A stretch of 64,000 bases of DNA from the NCBI GenBank assembly GCA_963776665.1, contig CAVZNQ010000018.1:62001-126000 (forward strand), given 5' to 3'. Position 1 is the stretch's first letter, and every line of letters begins with the position of its first letter. The notes under the pieces are model-generated. The model worked only from the letters and a program-made list of their open reading frames with translations. It had not been told where the DNA came from and ran no database searches. This stretch comes from Roseiarcus sp963776665 (GTDB lineage Bacteria; Pseudomonadota; Alphaproteobacteria; Rhizobiales; Beijerinckiaceae). The translations under genes and the position numbers were made by a program. This document shows, one piece after another, positions 17,628 through 26,297 of the stretch.

Positions 17628-19805
17628 TCAGATCACCCGGAACCGTGCTCGGAGCGCCTCCGGGTCCGCAGCGTGACGGCCCACAATGGCGGCGTAGTTG
17701 ATCGGCTCAACGACCCAGCCGGAGGTCGCGGCGTCGAAATAGGCGAGGTCGGCCGCCGGAACGGACAAGCGCACCGTGCGCGTCTCTCCCGGCGAGAGCG
17801 CGACCCGGGCAAAGGCCTTCAACTCCTTCGGCGCGCGCTCCACCTTGGACCCCTCCGTCGCGACGTAGAGCTGGACGACTTCCTCTCCGGCCATCGCGCC
17901 GGCATTGGTCACCTCGATCGTCGCTTCGAGCGCGTCCGAGGCCCGAAGCTCGTCGCGCGCGAGCTTGAGGCCGGCGTAGGCGAAGGTCGTGTAACCGAGC
18001 CCGAAACCGAACGGAAAGGCCGGGGCGGCGCCGTCGCGGTCCAGCTTGCGGTAGCCGTGCCACAAGTCGTAGGTGATCTTGGTCGCATTCCGGTCGAAGA
18101 AGGGGAGGTCTTCCGCCCTCGCGGGAAATGTGCAGGGCAGCTTGCCGCTCGGACTGATCTTTCCGGTGATCACGTCGGCGAACGCGTGACCGCCCTCCTG
18201 GCCTGGGTACCAGAGCATCAGGATCGCCTGCGTCCGATTGGCCCACGCCTCCATGATCACGGCGCTGCCCGCCATGATGGCGACAATCGTGCGGGGATTG
18301 GCGGCTGAGACCGCCTGAATCAGCGCCTCGTCGCGGGGATGGAGTGAAAGCCGCTCGCGGTCGCCGCCGAGCGGCATGCCGGTGTCCATCGCGCCGGTCA
18401 GGATACCCTGGGCGAACGACACATGTTGCGCGTCCGGCGGCGGGAAGCTCTGCACGAAATCGGCAAATATATCCGGGGGGATGTACTCGCCTTCGTCGGC
18501 ATGGGTGTAGCCGACCACTATGATTGCTGCATCGGCGCCCTGAGCCGCTGCGGCCGCCCGCGCGTGATCCGAGCCGTCGTCGTGAGCAAGCTCGATCCCG
18601 TCGCCGAGGGCGGCGCGCAGGCCTTCCAATGGCGTCACGACATGACCGGGCCGGGTATTGCTGGAGCCGCCGTCGCCCGTGTTCGGCGTGTCGGCCAATC
18701 GACCAAAGACAACCAGCCGCCGCACGTTTCGCAGCGGCAGTAGCCCGCCGTCGTTCTTCAGAAGCACGATGCTCTTCTGCGCGGCTTCGCGGGCCAGGCG
18801 CCGGTGGGCTTCACATCCCACGATCTCAGGGCCGTAGTCGCGCGGGTTGCGGCCTTGGCCAAAACGCACCTGCTCACGCAAAATGCGGAGAGCCGCGTCG
18901 TCGACGCGCTCCACGGGAACCTCGCCGCGCTCGACCAGTCCTTTCAAGTCGCGGCGGAACAGGATCCCGAAGGGCATCTCGACGTCCTGGCCGGCAAGGG
19001 CCGCCTTCTTCGCGTCCCGCATCCCGAAGATGAAATCCGTCACCACGAATCCTTGAAAGCCCCATCGCGCTTTAAGAACGCCGGTCAGGAGCTCTCGATT
19101 TTGGCCGCACCATTCGCCGTTGACGCTGTTGTAGGCGCTCATCACCGAGGCGACGCCCTCGTCGACCACGCGTTTGAAGTGGGGCAGGTAGACCTCGTGC
19201 AGCGCTCTGGGGTCGATGGTCACGTCGACTTTGAAGCGGGCGTTCTCCATCGAATTGAGGGCGAAATGCTTGGCGCAGGCCATCACGTGACGCTGCACTC
19301 CGCGCGTTAGCGCGGCGCCCAGAGCGCCGAGGTGATGAGTGTCTTCGCCATAGGTTTCCTGGGCGCGGCCCCACGCCGGATGACGCAAGAGGTTGATGCA
19401 CACGCCGCCGAAATAGTTGCCCCCGAGCGCGCGGATTTCGCGGCCGATCGCATCGCCGATGCGCTCTTCCAGCTCCGGATCCCAGGCCGCTCCGCGCGCC
19501 ATGGAGACCGGAAACGTCGTCCCTCCGTCCAGAATGACGCCGCGGGGCCCATCGGTGAAGCGGATGCCGGGAACGTTGAGACGCGCGACTTCGCCGGCGA
19601 CCCAAAACTGGCTGCTATAACCTCCCGGGGCCGTCATCGCGGCGAGCCCCGGCCACAGCGACAGCTGGCCGTGCATGAGGCTGATTTTCTCGTCGAGGCT
19701 GAGCTCGTCGCGCAAAGCCCTGGCGCGCTCTTCAATCTGGTCCGGGGTCAGCGCTCCGGTCGTTTGAAGGCCGGCGAAGGCCGCGTCGATCAGTCTGGCG
19801 CTCAT
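17628..19805 (-). CDS. Glycoside hydrolase family 3 beta-glucosidase
   Basis: A 725-residue enzyme in the usual GH3 order: the N-terminal TIM-barrel (LSLDEKISLMHG, RFTDGPRGV, KHFALNSMENAR), catalytic nucleophile Asp257 in GFVVTDFIFGM, the alpha/beta sandwich (AAQKSIVLLKNDGGLLPL, AIIVVGYTHADEGE) and a C-terminal fibronectin-III-like domain (EVTNAGAMAGEEVVQLYV). No signal peptide is visible, so it probably hydrolyses imported beta-glucosides in the cytoplasm. It is the last gene of the operon headed by the ROK repressor. The divergent sugar ABC importer would supply the substrate. Confidence 0.93.
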   Translation of the reverse strand: MSARLIDAAFAGLQTTGALTPDQIEERARALRDELSLDEKISLMHGQLSLWPGLAAMTAPGGYSSQFWVAGEVARLNVPGIRFTDGPRGVILDGGTTFPVSMARGAAWDPELEERIGDAIGREIRALGGNYFGGVCINLLRHPAWGRAQETYGEDTHHLGALGAALTRGVQRHVMACAKHFALNSMENARFKVDVTIDPRALHEVYLPHFKRVVDEGVASVMSAYNSVNGEWCGQNRELLTGVLKARWGFQGFVVTDFIFGMRDAKKAALAGQDVEMPFGILFRRDLKGLVERGEVPVERVDDAALRILREQVRFGQGRNPRDYGPEIVGCEAHRRLAREAAQKSIVLLKNDGGLLPLRNVRRLVVFGRLADTPNTGDGGSSNTRPGHVVTPLEGLRAALGDGIELAHDDGSDHARAAAAAQGADAAIIVVGYTHADEGEYIPPDIFADFVQSFPPPDAQHVSFAQGILTGAMDTGMPLGGDRERLSLHPRDEALIQAVSAANPRTIVAIMAGSAVIMEAWANRTQAILMLWYPGQEGGHAFADVITGKISPSGKLPCTFPARAEDLPFFDRNATKITYDLWHGYRKLDRDGAAPAFPFGFGLGYTTFAYAGLKLARDELRASDALEATIEVTNAGAMAGEEVVQLYVATEGSKVERAPKELKAFARVALSPGETRTVRLSVPAADLAYFDAATSGWVVEPINYAAIVGRHAADPEALRARFRVI

Positions 19806-19844
19806 GGGTCCGGTCTCCCCTGGTCCGCGTTCGCCCGAAGCAAG

Positions 19845-20486
19845 TCAGCGCGCCGCCCAGAGCATGCCGCGCTCGAGAATCGTCTTCATCTCCGGCACGC
19901 CGAATTCGGCCGTCACATGGCCGAGCGAAGAGTAGAAGACGCGGCCCTCTCCGTGCCGGCGCTTCCAGACGACGGGCATCACGACGCCCTTGGTCCACGG
20001 CGCGTATTCGCCGGAGAAGGTCGTCGTCGCGAGCACTTCGTTCGAGGGATCGACGTGCATGTAATATTGCTCCGACCGGTAGGGGAAGCTCGCGATCCCC
20101 TTCATGATCGGATCGTCCGGCTTCGTGACGTCGACGCGGTAGTCGATGACGTTGCCGGGGTGGGCGACCCATTGGCCGCCGCACATGAACTGATAGTCGA
20201 CGCTTTCGCGGAACGCGTCGCCCATGCAGCCGTGATAGCCGGCAAGGCCGACGCCGCCCCTGACCGCCGCGGTCAGGTTCTCGACCTCTTCCTTTTCGAT
20301 CTTCGACATGGTGACGATCGGCACGATCAGGCTCATGTCGGCGATCGCCGGATCGGCGAACGCCTCGGTCGTGTTTTCGATATAGACCTTGAAGTCATGG
20401 CCCTCGAGCATCTTGGCGACGATATGCGCGCCCTGCTCCGGCTCGTGGCCGCTCCACCCGCCCCAGACGATGAGCGCTTCCCGCAT
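19845..20486 (-). CDS. ThuA-like (trehalose utilisation) domain protein
   Basis: A 213-residue protein with the glutamine-amidotransferase-like ThuA fold: ALIVWGGWSGHEPEQGAHIVA, GLAGYHGCMGDAFRESVDYQF, GGQWVAHPGN and a late SLGHVTAEF. ThuA with ThuB converts trehalose and related disaccharides to 3-keto derivatives in rhizobia. The start ATG has GGAGGAAGAA upstream. The gene lies 24 bases after a Gfo/Idh/MocA oxidoreductase, the family of ThuB, and 39 bases before the GH3 glucosidase. The set suggests handling of a 3-keto-glycoside or disaccharide. Confidence 0.88.
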   Translation of the reverse strand: MREALIVWGGWSGHEPEQGAHIVAKMLEGHDFKVYIENTTEAFADPAIADMSLIVPIVTMSKIEKEEVENLTAAVRGGVGLAGYHGCMGDAFRESVDYQFMCGGQWVAHPGNVIDYRVDVTKPDDPIMKGIASFPYRSEQYYMHVDPSNEVLATTTFSGEYAPWTKGVVMPVVWKRRHGEGRVFYSSLGHVTAEFGVPEMKTILERGMLWAAR

Positions 20487-20510
20487 TTCTTCCTCCGTTG
20501 AATCTGCTCT

Positions 20511-21608
20511 TCAATCGAGTTCGCCGACCGTGAGCGACGGCGGCAATGGGGCTGGCCGCTCCGGACGGGTCGAGATCTTCACGGCTTCGCCGGCGTCGGA
20601 CGACGTCTGGAACGCCTCCATCACTTCGAGCACATGGAACGCCAGCTCACCGCTCGCGCGGTGCGGCCTGCCGGAGCGGATCGCTTGCGCCATGTCGGCA
20701 AGGCCGACGATGCGATAGTTGCCGTCGGCGTAGGGGCCAAGGGTCGGGATCTCGCGCCAGTCTTCCGCCGCCGTCGCCAGCTCGACCTTGCCGCCGAAGT
20801 AATTCGGGTCGGGGACGATGAGCGAGCCCGCCTCGCCGTAGAGTTCGATCGGAACATGCTTGTGCCGCGCGACGTCGAAGCTCATCGTCATCGAAACCGC
20901 CGCTCCGCTCGCGAACATCAGCGTGCCGGCGACGTGGGTGGCGACCTCGACGGGAACGCGCGTTCCCGCGAGCGGCTGGCTGGTGACGACGCGTTCGGAT
21001 CGGGTTCGCGTCGCAACGCCGCTGACGCTCTCCACCGGCCCGAGAAGATTGACCAGGTCGGTCACATAATAGGGTCCCATGTCGAGCATCGGGCCGCCGC
21101 CGGCGAGATAATAGAAGCCCGGATTGGGATGCCAGCGCTCATGCCCGGGGCACATGAAGAAGGCTGCGCCGCCGATCGGCCGGCCGATGAGCCCGTCGTC
21201 GATCGCGCGGCGGGCGGTCTGGTGGGCGCCGCCCAGAAATGTGTCCGGCGCCGAGCCGAGCCTCAGCCCCTTGGCCGCGGCGGCTTCGATGAGCGCGCGC
21301 GCCTCACGGACAGTGACGCCGAGCGGCTTTTCCGAGTGGACATGCTTGCCGGCGGCGATCGCCTTGAGGCCGACGTCGACATGCGCCTTCGGCACTGTGA
21401 GGTTGAGGACGATTTCGACCGCGGGATCGGCGAGCAACGCATCGACTGGACGCGCGGGAAGGCCGAATTCGGTCGCGCGCGCCTCGGCTGCCGCGGGATT
21501 GGCGTCGGCGAGCGCGACAAGGTTGAGGATCGGGAACTTTCTCGCCGCCGTGAGATAGGCGGCGCTGATGTTGCCGCAGCCGATGACGCCGACGCCGACC
21601 GGTTTCAT
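20511..21608 (-). CDS. Gfo/Idh/MocA family NAD(P)-dependent oxidoreductase
   Basis: A 365-residue protein. The N-terminal Rossmann fold begins GVGVIGCGNISAAYL. The family signature EKPLGVT carries the catalytic lysine, and the C-terminal alpha/beta domain has GGGPMLDMGPYYVTDLVNLLG. The start ATG overlaps the ROK stop (TGATG), so translation is coupled. The substrate is probably a sugar or sugar-derived ketone, oxidised or reduced with NAD(H). By family and position it is comparable to ThuB of rhizobial disaccharide operons, but orthology is not shown. Confidence 0.9.
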   Translation of the reverse strand: MKPVGVGVIGCGNISAAYLTAARKFPILNLVALADANPAAAEARATEFGLPARPVDALLADPAVEIVLNLTVPKAHVDVGLKAIAAGKHVHSEKPLGVTVREARALIEAAAAKGLRLGSAPDTFLGGAHQTARRAIDDGLIGRPIGGAAFFMCPGHERWHPNPGFYYLAGGGPMLDMGPYYVTDLVNLLGPVESVSGVATRTRSERVVTSQPLAGTRVPVEVATHVAGTLMFASGAAVSMTMSFDVARHKHVPIELYGEAGSLIVPDPNYFGGKVELATAAEDWREIPTLGPYADGNYRIVGLADMAQAIRSGRPHRASGELAFHVLEVMEAFQTSSDAGEAVKISTRPERPAPLPPSLTVGELD

Positions 21609-22849
21609 CACAATTCTCCGATCTGCGGCGCCAGCGCTTCGCGAAGCTGCGCCGGCCCGGTTGTCCCCCATGGCGCGCCATAAAGATCGCGCAGCGTCAT
21701 GGCGGCGGCGCCTTGCAACCAGTTTCCGTCGCTCCATTCGCGAACGATGATGTTGGACACGTCGGCAAGGCTGGGCGGCAGAAGGTGAGCGACAGTTTTG
21801 CGCAGCGGTCCGATGAAATGCTCGCTGGTCGCCATGGCTCGGCCGGAGATGATGACCTTGGGCGGCGCGAACAGGGTAATGAGGTTGGCGACCGCGAACC
21901 CGAGGGCCTCGCCGGCGGCGGCGAGCACGCGCGCGCAGCGCTTGTCCCCGCCGGCGGCGCGCTGCAAAAGCAGCGCCATGGCCCGCGCCGTTTGTGGCGC
22001 GCCGTCCGGGTCGCCGTCGCGGATCAACGCTTCCGCTTCGATCAGCACGGACGTCTCCGAGGCCACGTCGGCAAGCCGCTCGTCGCCGCCGCCGGGCGGC
22101 CGAACCATGAGATCGCCGAGGTCCGGACTGAGCCCGTTCGCGCCGCGAAACAATTCGCCGTTATGAAGAATGCCGAGGCCGAGGCTTCGCTCGACGTTGA
22201 CGACGAGAAAGTCATTCAAGTCGCGCGCCTGTCCGAACCAGTGTTCGGCGAGCGTCACCAGATTGACGTCGCTGTCGATTGAAGCGGGCACGCCGAGGCG
22301 ATGAGTGAGATCGGCGCCAAACGGAACGTCGCGCTCCTGAAGAATGGGACTCTGGCGGCAAATGCCCGCCGCCCGTTCGACGACGCCCGGCAGGCCCACG
22401 CAGACGCCGGAGATTTCGGCGATGTCGAGACCCGCGTCGCTGACGCAGCGGCGTACGCCGTCCTCGACCAGATCGGCGATGACCGATGCCGTTTGACGAT
22501 CGATGCGGACCGGCAGAGCCAGCGAACGGAGGACGTCGGCGCAGAAATTGGTCACCGCCACCGTGATCTGGTCGGGCGCGAGCTTGACCCCAACCACGTG
22601 CGCTGCGTCGGGATTGAGCCTGAGCATCACGCGCGGCCGGCCACGTCCGGCGTCGCGCACCGCGCCAACCTGCAAAGGGATGATGAGCCGGTCATCCAGA
22701 AGCGCCGCCGTGATGGCCGAAACAGTGGTCGCGCTCAAATCGGTCAATTGGGAGATTTCGACCCGCGATACCGGGCCGAAGCGGCGGATCGCGTCCATTA
22801 CATGGAAGCGATTGATCGCGCGCATCAGTTCGGGATCGGCGGTCTTCAT
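21608..22849 (-). CDS. ROK family transcriptional repressor (XylR/NagC type)
   Basis: A 413-residue protein. The winged helix-turn-helix occupies residues 10-70 (RFGPVSRVEISQLTDLSATTVSAITAALL). The sugar-kinase-like ROK domain follows (GVKLAPDQITVAV, GVCVGLPGVV, GLGILHNGELFRGANG). The zinc/substrate motif of sugar kinases is degraded (LSPDLGDLMV in place of GxxGExGH), fitting a regulator without kinase activity. It heads its operon and stands divergent from the sugar ABC genes, the classic place of a local repressor relieved by the transported sugar. A palindrome and promoter lie in the shared upstream region. Confidence 0.92.
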   Translation of the reverse strand: MKTADPELMRAINRFHVMDAIRRFGPVSRVEISQLTDLSATTVSAITAALLDDRLIIPLQVGAVRDAGRGRPRVMLRLNPDAAHVVGVKLAPDQITVAVTNFCADVLRSLALPVRIDRQTASVIADLVEDGVRRCVSDAGLDIAEISGVCVGLPGVVERAAGICRQSPILQERDVPFGADLTHRLGVPASIDSDVNLVTLAEHWFGQARDLNDFLVVNVERSLGLGILHNGELFRGANGLSPDLGDLMVRPPGGGDERLADVASETSVLIEAEALIRDGDPDGAPQTARAMALLLQRAAGGDKRCARVLAAAGEALGFAVANLITLFAPPKVIISGRAMATSEHFIGPLRKTVAHLLPPSLADVSNIIVREWSDGNWLQGAAAMTLRDLYGAPWGTTGPAQLREALAPQIGEL

Positions 22850-22892
22850 CGCTCGGACGTTTCCGCTGGAGGCGCTCTTTTTATACGGAAGG

Positions 22893-22912
22893 CGGAATTA
22901 TTTTCGATTCCG
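22893..22912. promoter_or_regulatory. Candidate ROK operator palindrome
   Basis: CGGAAT, eight bases, ATTCCG: perfect 6-bp arms overlapping the -10 box of the ROK operon promoter. This would allow autorepression and perhaps control of the divergent genes. Assignment is by position only. Confidence 0.5.
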
Positions 22913-22926
22913 AGGCCGCCTGTCAA
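22897..22926 (-). promoter_or_regulatory. Predicted sigma-70 promoter of the ROK operon
   Basis: Read on the minus strand: TTGACA (22926-22921), an 18-base spacer, and AATAAT (22902-22897, five of six consensus bases). It lies about 50 bases upstream of the ROK start. Confidence 0.6.
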
Positions 22927-22969
22927 CCGCCGAGAGGCTACCTTTTTCGCCTATTTCTGGTCGTTAGCC

Positions 22970-22999
22970 TTGACAGCCACCGGAAGTGGGGACAGATTT
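22970..22999 (+). promoter_or_regulatory. Possible promoter of the sugar ABC importer genes
   Basis: A perfect TTGACA at 22970-22975 is followed after 17-18 bases by a poor -10 candidate (CAGATT/AGATTT). It lies about 60 bases upstream of the binding-protein start. A weak -10 would fit a regulated promoter. Confidence 0.35.
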
Positions 23000-23057
23000 A
23001 ATTCGCATTGCGGACAAAAAGAACGCCGCCGAGCCCACTTTCTTCCGGAGGAAACCG

Positions 23058-24311
23058 ATGAAATTTCGCCAATTCGCGTTTGCCGCGGGATGCCTCGCTG
23101 CGCTCGCCGCGCCGGCCTACGCCGAAACCCATGTCACCGTGCTTCACGTCAGCGAAAACCCCGCCCAGAAAGCCGTCTGGCAACAGGTCGTCGACGACTA
23201 TAACGCGGCCCATCCCGGGGTAAAGGTCGAGCTCAAATATCTCGAGAACGAGGCTTTCAAGGCCAAGCTGCCGACCATGCTGCAGGCTGACGACTCGCGT
23301 CCCGACCTCTTCTACAGCTGGGGCGGCGGGGTGATGCAGGCGCAGGACAAGGCGGGGATGCTCAAGGACATTTCAAAGGACGTCGCCTGGGAGTCCGACC
23401 TTTCCCCGACCGCGGTGGATGCGTTCAAGGTCAACGGCAAGACGGTCGGCGTGCCGTTCGAAGTCGGCGAAGTCGCCTTCTACTACAACAAGAAGCTGTT
23501 CGAGAAGGCCGGCGTCAAAGCCGAAGACATCAAGAGCTGGGACGATTTCCTCGGCGCGGTCAAGAAGCTCAAGGCCGCCGGCGTCACGCCGCTCGTCGTC
23601 GGCGCAGGCGAGAAATGGCCGATGCATTTCTACTATTCCTACCTCGTCATGCGCCTCGGCGGCGAGCACGCGCTTGCCGACGCAAAGGCCGGCAAGGACG
23701 GCGGCTTCAAGAACGCGACCTTCGTCGAGGCCGGCAAGCGCCTGCGTGAGCTCGGCGCGCTCGAGCCGTTCCAGCCCGGCTATCTCTCGACCAAGCACGG
23801 CGAGTTGGCCGGAATGTTCGGCGACGGCAAGGCGGCGATGGACCTGATGGGCCAGTGGCTGCTCGGCATGCAGGCGCCGAATTCCACGAGCGGCAAGGGT
23901 CTGCCCGCGGAAGACATCGGCATTCTCTCGTTCCCGGTCCTGCCCGGCGGCAAGGGCAAGGCGACGGACACGCTCGGCGGCATCAATGGCTGGCTGGTGA
24001 GCAAGACGGCCCCGCCCGAGGCGGTCGATTTCCTGAAGTTCTTCAGCCAGGCGAAATACGCGCAGGCCGCCGCCGAGAAAGCCGCCTATATCCCGGTCGT
24101 GAAGGGCGCGGAGGCCTCGTTCACCGATCCCCAGTTCAAGCGCTTGGCCGACGATCTCTCCAAGACGACCTACCATCAGAACTACTTCGACCAGGACCTC
24201 GGGCCGTCGGTCGGGCGCGTCATCAATGACGTTTCCGTGGCGGTCGCAGCAGGCCAGATGACGCCGGAAGCGGCCGCCGCCGCGATCCAGGAAGCAGCCG
24301 ACCAGCAATAG
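23058..24311 (+). CDS. Sugar ABC transporter substrate-binding protein (extracellular binding protein family 1)
   Basis: A 417-residue periplasmic protein. The signal peptide ends LAALAAPAYAETHVTV. The mature part has the MalE-like two-lobed fold: NAAHPGVKVELKYLENEAFKAKLPTMLQ, PDLFYSWGGGVM, GVPFEVGEVAFYYNKKLFEKAGV and MFGDGKAAMDLMGQWLLG. The start ATG has a near-perfect GGAGGAAA. It captures a sugar or oligosaccharide for the two permeases that follow. By context with a GH3 glucosidase, ThuA and ThuB-like proteins, the ligand may be a beta-glucoside or a disaccharide. A long GC-rich hairpin separates it from the permease genes. Confidence 0.93.
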   Translation: MKFRQFAFAAGCLAALAAPAYAETHVTVLHVSENPAQKAVWQQVVDDYNAAHPGVKVELKYLENEAFKAKLPTMLQADDSRPDLFYSWGGGVMQAQDKAGMLKDISKDVAWESDLSPTAVDAFKVNGKTVGVPFEVGEVAFYYNKKLFEKAGVKAEDIKSWDDFLGAVKKLKAAGVTPLVVGAGEKWPMHFYYSYLVMRLGGEHALADAKAGKDGGFKNATFVEAGKRLRELGALEPFQPGYLSTKHGELAGMFGDGKAAMDLMGQWLLGMQAPNSTSGKGLPAEDIGILSFPVLPGGKGKATDTLGGINGWLVSKTAPPEAVDFLKFFSQAKYAQAAAEKAAYIPVVKGAEASFTDPQFKRLADDLSKTTYHQNYFDQDLGPSVGRVINDVSVAVAAGQMTPEAAAAAIQEAADQQ

Positions 24312-24328
24312 GGAAGAGCGCGGGCCGT

Positions 24329-24356
24329 CCAGCCTCGCCCGCCCGGGCGAGGCTGG
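24329..24356 (+). promoter_or_regulatory. Intercistronic hairpin between binding protein and permease genes
   Basis: CCAGCCTCGCCCG, two bases, CGGGCGAGGCTGG: a perfect 13-bp inverted repeat. No T-run follows, so it is unlikely to be a strong intrinsic terminator. Such hairpins after binding-protein genes commonly protect the upstream mRNA from 3' exonucleases and give excess binding protein over permeases. Confidence 0.7.
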
Positions 24357-24386
24357 AGCGTCCGTCGCGACCGAGGTTCGTCTTCT

Positions 24387-25316
24387 TTGGCCGATGTGAC
24401 CTACGCCGAAGCCAGGACCGCCGCGCCGGCTTATCCTGAGCCCGCGCGGCGGATGACGCTTAACGGCTGGGCGGTTGTCGTCATCTTCCTGCCGCCGGCG
24501 CTTCTGCTCTTCACCGTGTTCGTCGCGCTGCCGATCGCCGAGGCGGCGTACTACGGCTTCTTCAACTGGGATGGGTACGGCCGGCCCGAAAAATTCATCG
24601 GGCTGAAGAATTACGGCTACCTGATCGGCAACGCGACCTTCAACCGTTCGCTGGTCAACAACGGCCTTGTCATCGCCGTTACGCTGCTCGTCCAGCAGCC
24701 GCTCGCTCTCGCAGTGGCTTTGATGGTCGCCGGCCGGACCACCGGGGCGGTGTGGTTCCGGATGATTTTCTTTTTGCCTTATATTCTCGCCGACGTGGCG
24801 GCCGGCCTCATCTGGCATTTCATGTTCGACGGCAGCTTCGGATTGACGAGCTTGATCACCGGCGCGTTCGACCTTCCGCCCTATTATCTCCTCGCCGACA
24901 AGACCTGGGCGTTCAGCGCGGTTCTGATCGTCATCCTGTGGAAATATTTCGGCTTCTACACGATGCTCTACGTCGCCGGCCTGCAGGGGATCGACAGGTC
25001 GCTGCTCGAGGCGGCCGAGATGGACGGAGCGAGCGCCTACCAGCGCTTCCGGCACATTACCCTCCCGCTGCTCGGGCCGATGATCCGGCTGTCGATCTTC
25101 TTCGCGGTCATTGGTTCGCTGAAGCTGTTCGACTTCATCGTGCCTTTGACGGGCGGGGGCCCGTTCGAGACCACCAACACGATGGTCTCCTATCTCTACT
25201 ATTTCGGCATCACGCGGATGCGCTTCGGATACAGTTCGGCCGTCGGCATCGTGCTGTTCGTCATTTGCGTCGCCTTCGCCTTCGGCTATCGACGAATTGT
25301 CATGCGCGATGACTGA
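24387..25316 (+). CDS. Sugar ABC transporter permease (MalF/UgpA type)
   Basis: A 309-residue inner-membrane protein with six predicted helices, starting at TTG in the absence of an in-frame ATG near the N-terminus. The first helix is WAVVVIFLPPALLLFTVFVALP. The EAA loop that docks the ATPase is EAAEMDGASAYQRFRHITLPLLGP. It overlaps the next permease by eight bases. With that protein it forms the transmembrane channel of the importer. No ATP-binding protein gene is found in this cluster, so a shared MsmK/UgpC-type ATPase encoded elsewhere is implied. Confidence 0.92.
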   Translation: MADVTYAEARTAAPAYPEPARRMTLNGWAVVVIFLPPALLLFTVFVALPIAEAAYYGFFNWDGYGRPEKFIGLKNYGYLIGNATFNRSLVNNGLVIAVTLLVQQPLALAVALMVAGRTTGAVWFRMIFFLPYILADVAAGLIWHFMFDGSFGLTSLITGAFDLPPYYLLADKTWAFSAVLIVILWKYFGFYTMLYVAGLQGIDRSLLEAAEMDGASAYQRFRHITLPLLGPMIRLSIFFAVIGSLKLFDFIVPLTGGGPFETTNTMVSYLYYFGITRMRFGYSSAVGIVLFVICVAFAFGYRRIVMRDD

Positions 25317-26199
25317 AAGCTCGATTGCGTTGCAGGACGCCGCCGCTGCGGCGACGCACGAACCATCGGGCCGCCGTCCGGGCGCGCTGGCGGGGATCGC
25401 GATCTTCGCCGTGTTGGTCGTGCTCGCCGGCGTCGTCCTTCTTCCGATTCTCGCGACGGCGCTGAACGGCTTCAAGGAACTCGGCGACCTGCAGTCGCGT
25501 CCGTTCTCCCTTCCCCGCGTCTGGGTGTGGCAGAACTATTGGGATATCCTAACGGGCGCCCGCTATTGGCAGGTGCTCGGCAATTCGCTGTTGATCTCGG
25601 TCCTGACCGTCTTCCTGACCCTCTCCTTGTCGTCGATGGCGGCTTTCACCTTCGCGCATCTGCGCTTTTTCGGTGACCGCTTTCTTCTGAGCTACGTTCA
25701 GCTCGGACTGATGTTTCCGCTGGCGACCGCCATTCCGCCGATTTTCCTCCGGGTTCGCGATCTCGGCCTTCTCGACTCGTATTGGGGCGTCGTGCTGCCC
25801 CAGGTGGCCTTCTCGCTCGCCATGGCCGTTCTTCTGTTGCGCAACGCGTTCAAGCAACTCCCGGGCGAGCTCCTCGACGCCGCGCTCATGGACGGGTGCG
25901 GCTACTTCCGCTACTTTTTCTACATCACGCTGCCGCTCTCCGGGCCGATCTTGTCGACGGTCGCGGTCATCTCCTTCGTCGACGCCTGGAACGCCTTCCT
26001 GCTCCCGCTCATCATCTTCAACTCCGAATCGCGCTACCCCTGGACGCTCGGACTCATGGCCTACCAGGGTCAGTATTCGACCCAATGGCAACTCGTCCTG
26101 GCTTTCATCACCCTCACCATCCTGCCGGCGATCCTCATGTTTCTGATAGCGCAGAGATGGATCGTCGCCGGCCTGACCGCGGGCGCGGTCAAGGCCTGA
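25309..26199 (+). CDS. Sugar ABC transporter permease (MalG/UgpE type)
   Basis: A 296-residue inner-membrane protein. The ATG at 25309 lies inside the end of the previous gene (8-base overlap); TTG at 25297 is a less likely start. Six helices are evident (GIAIFAVLVVLAGVVLLPILATAL, the FFGDRFLLSYVQLGLMFPLA region). The EAA-type loop reads LLDAALMDGCGYFRYFFYITLPLSGP. The C-terminus has the family pattern LFLIAQRWIVAGLTAGAVKA-like (here MFLIAQRWIV...AGAVKA). It pairs with the preceding permease. Confidence 0.92.
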   Translation: MTESSIALQDAAAAATHEPSGRRPGALAGIAIFAVLVVLAGVVLLPILATALNGFKELGDLQSRPFSLPRVWVWQNYWDILTGARYWQVLGNSLLISVLTVFLTLSLSSMAAFTFAHLRFFGDRFLLSYVQLGLMFPLATAIPPIFLRVRDLGLLDSYWGVVLPQVAFSLAMAVLLLRNAFKQLPGELLDAALMDGCGYFRYFFYITLPLSGPILSTVAVISFVDAWNAFLLPLIIFNSESRYPWTLGLMAYQGQYSTQWQLVLAFITLTILPAILMFLIAQRWIVAGLTAGAVKA

Positions 26200-26297
26200 G
26201 CGGCTCGGCGCCCGCGCCGGTCACGGGCGCTTTCTCAGCGAAGCGCGGAGAAGGACGCGGGCGGTCACCCTAGCCAGGACCGGCCGCTTGCGCAGAA

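Noticed and set aside
23373..25475. A 700-codon minus-strand frame opposite the sugar ABC genes
   Set aside because: The plus strand encodes textbook binding protein and permeases; the antisense frame has no domain.
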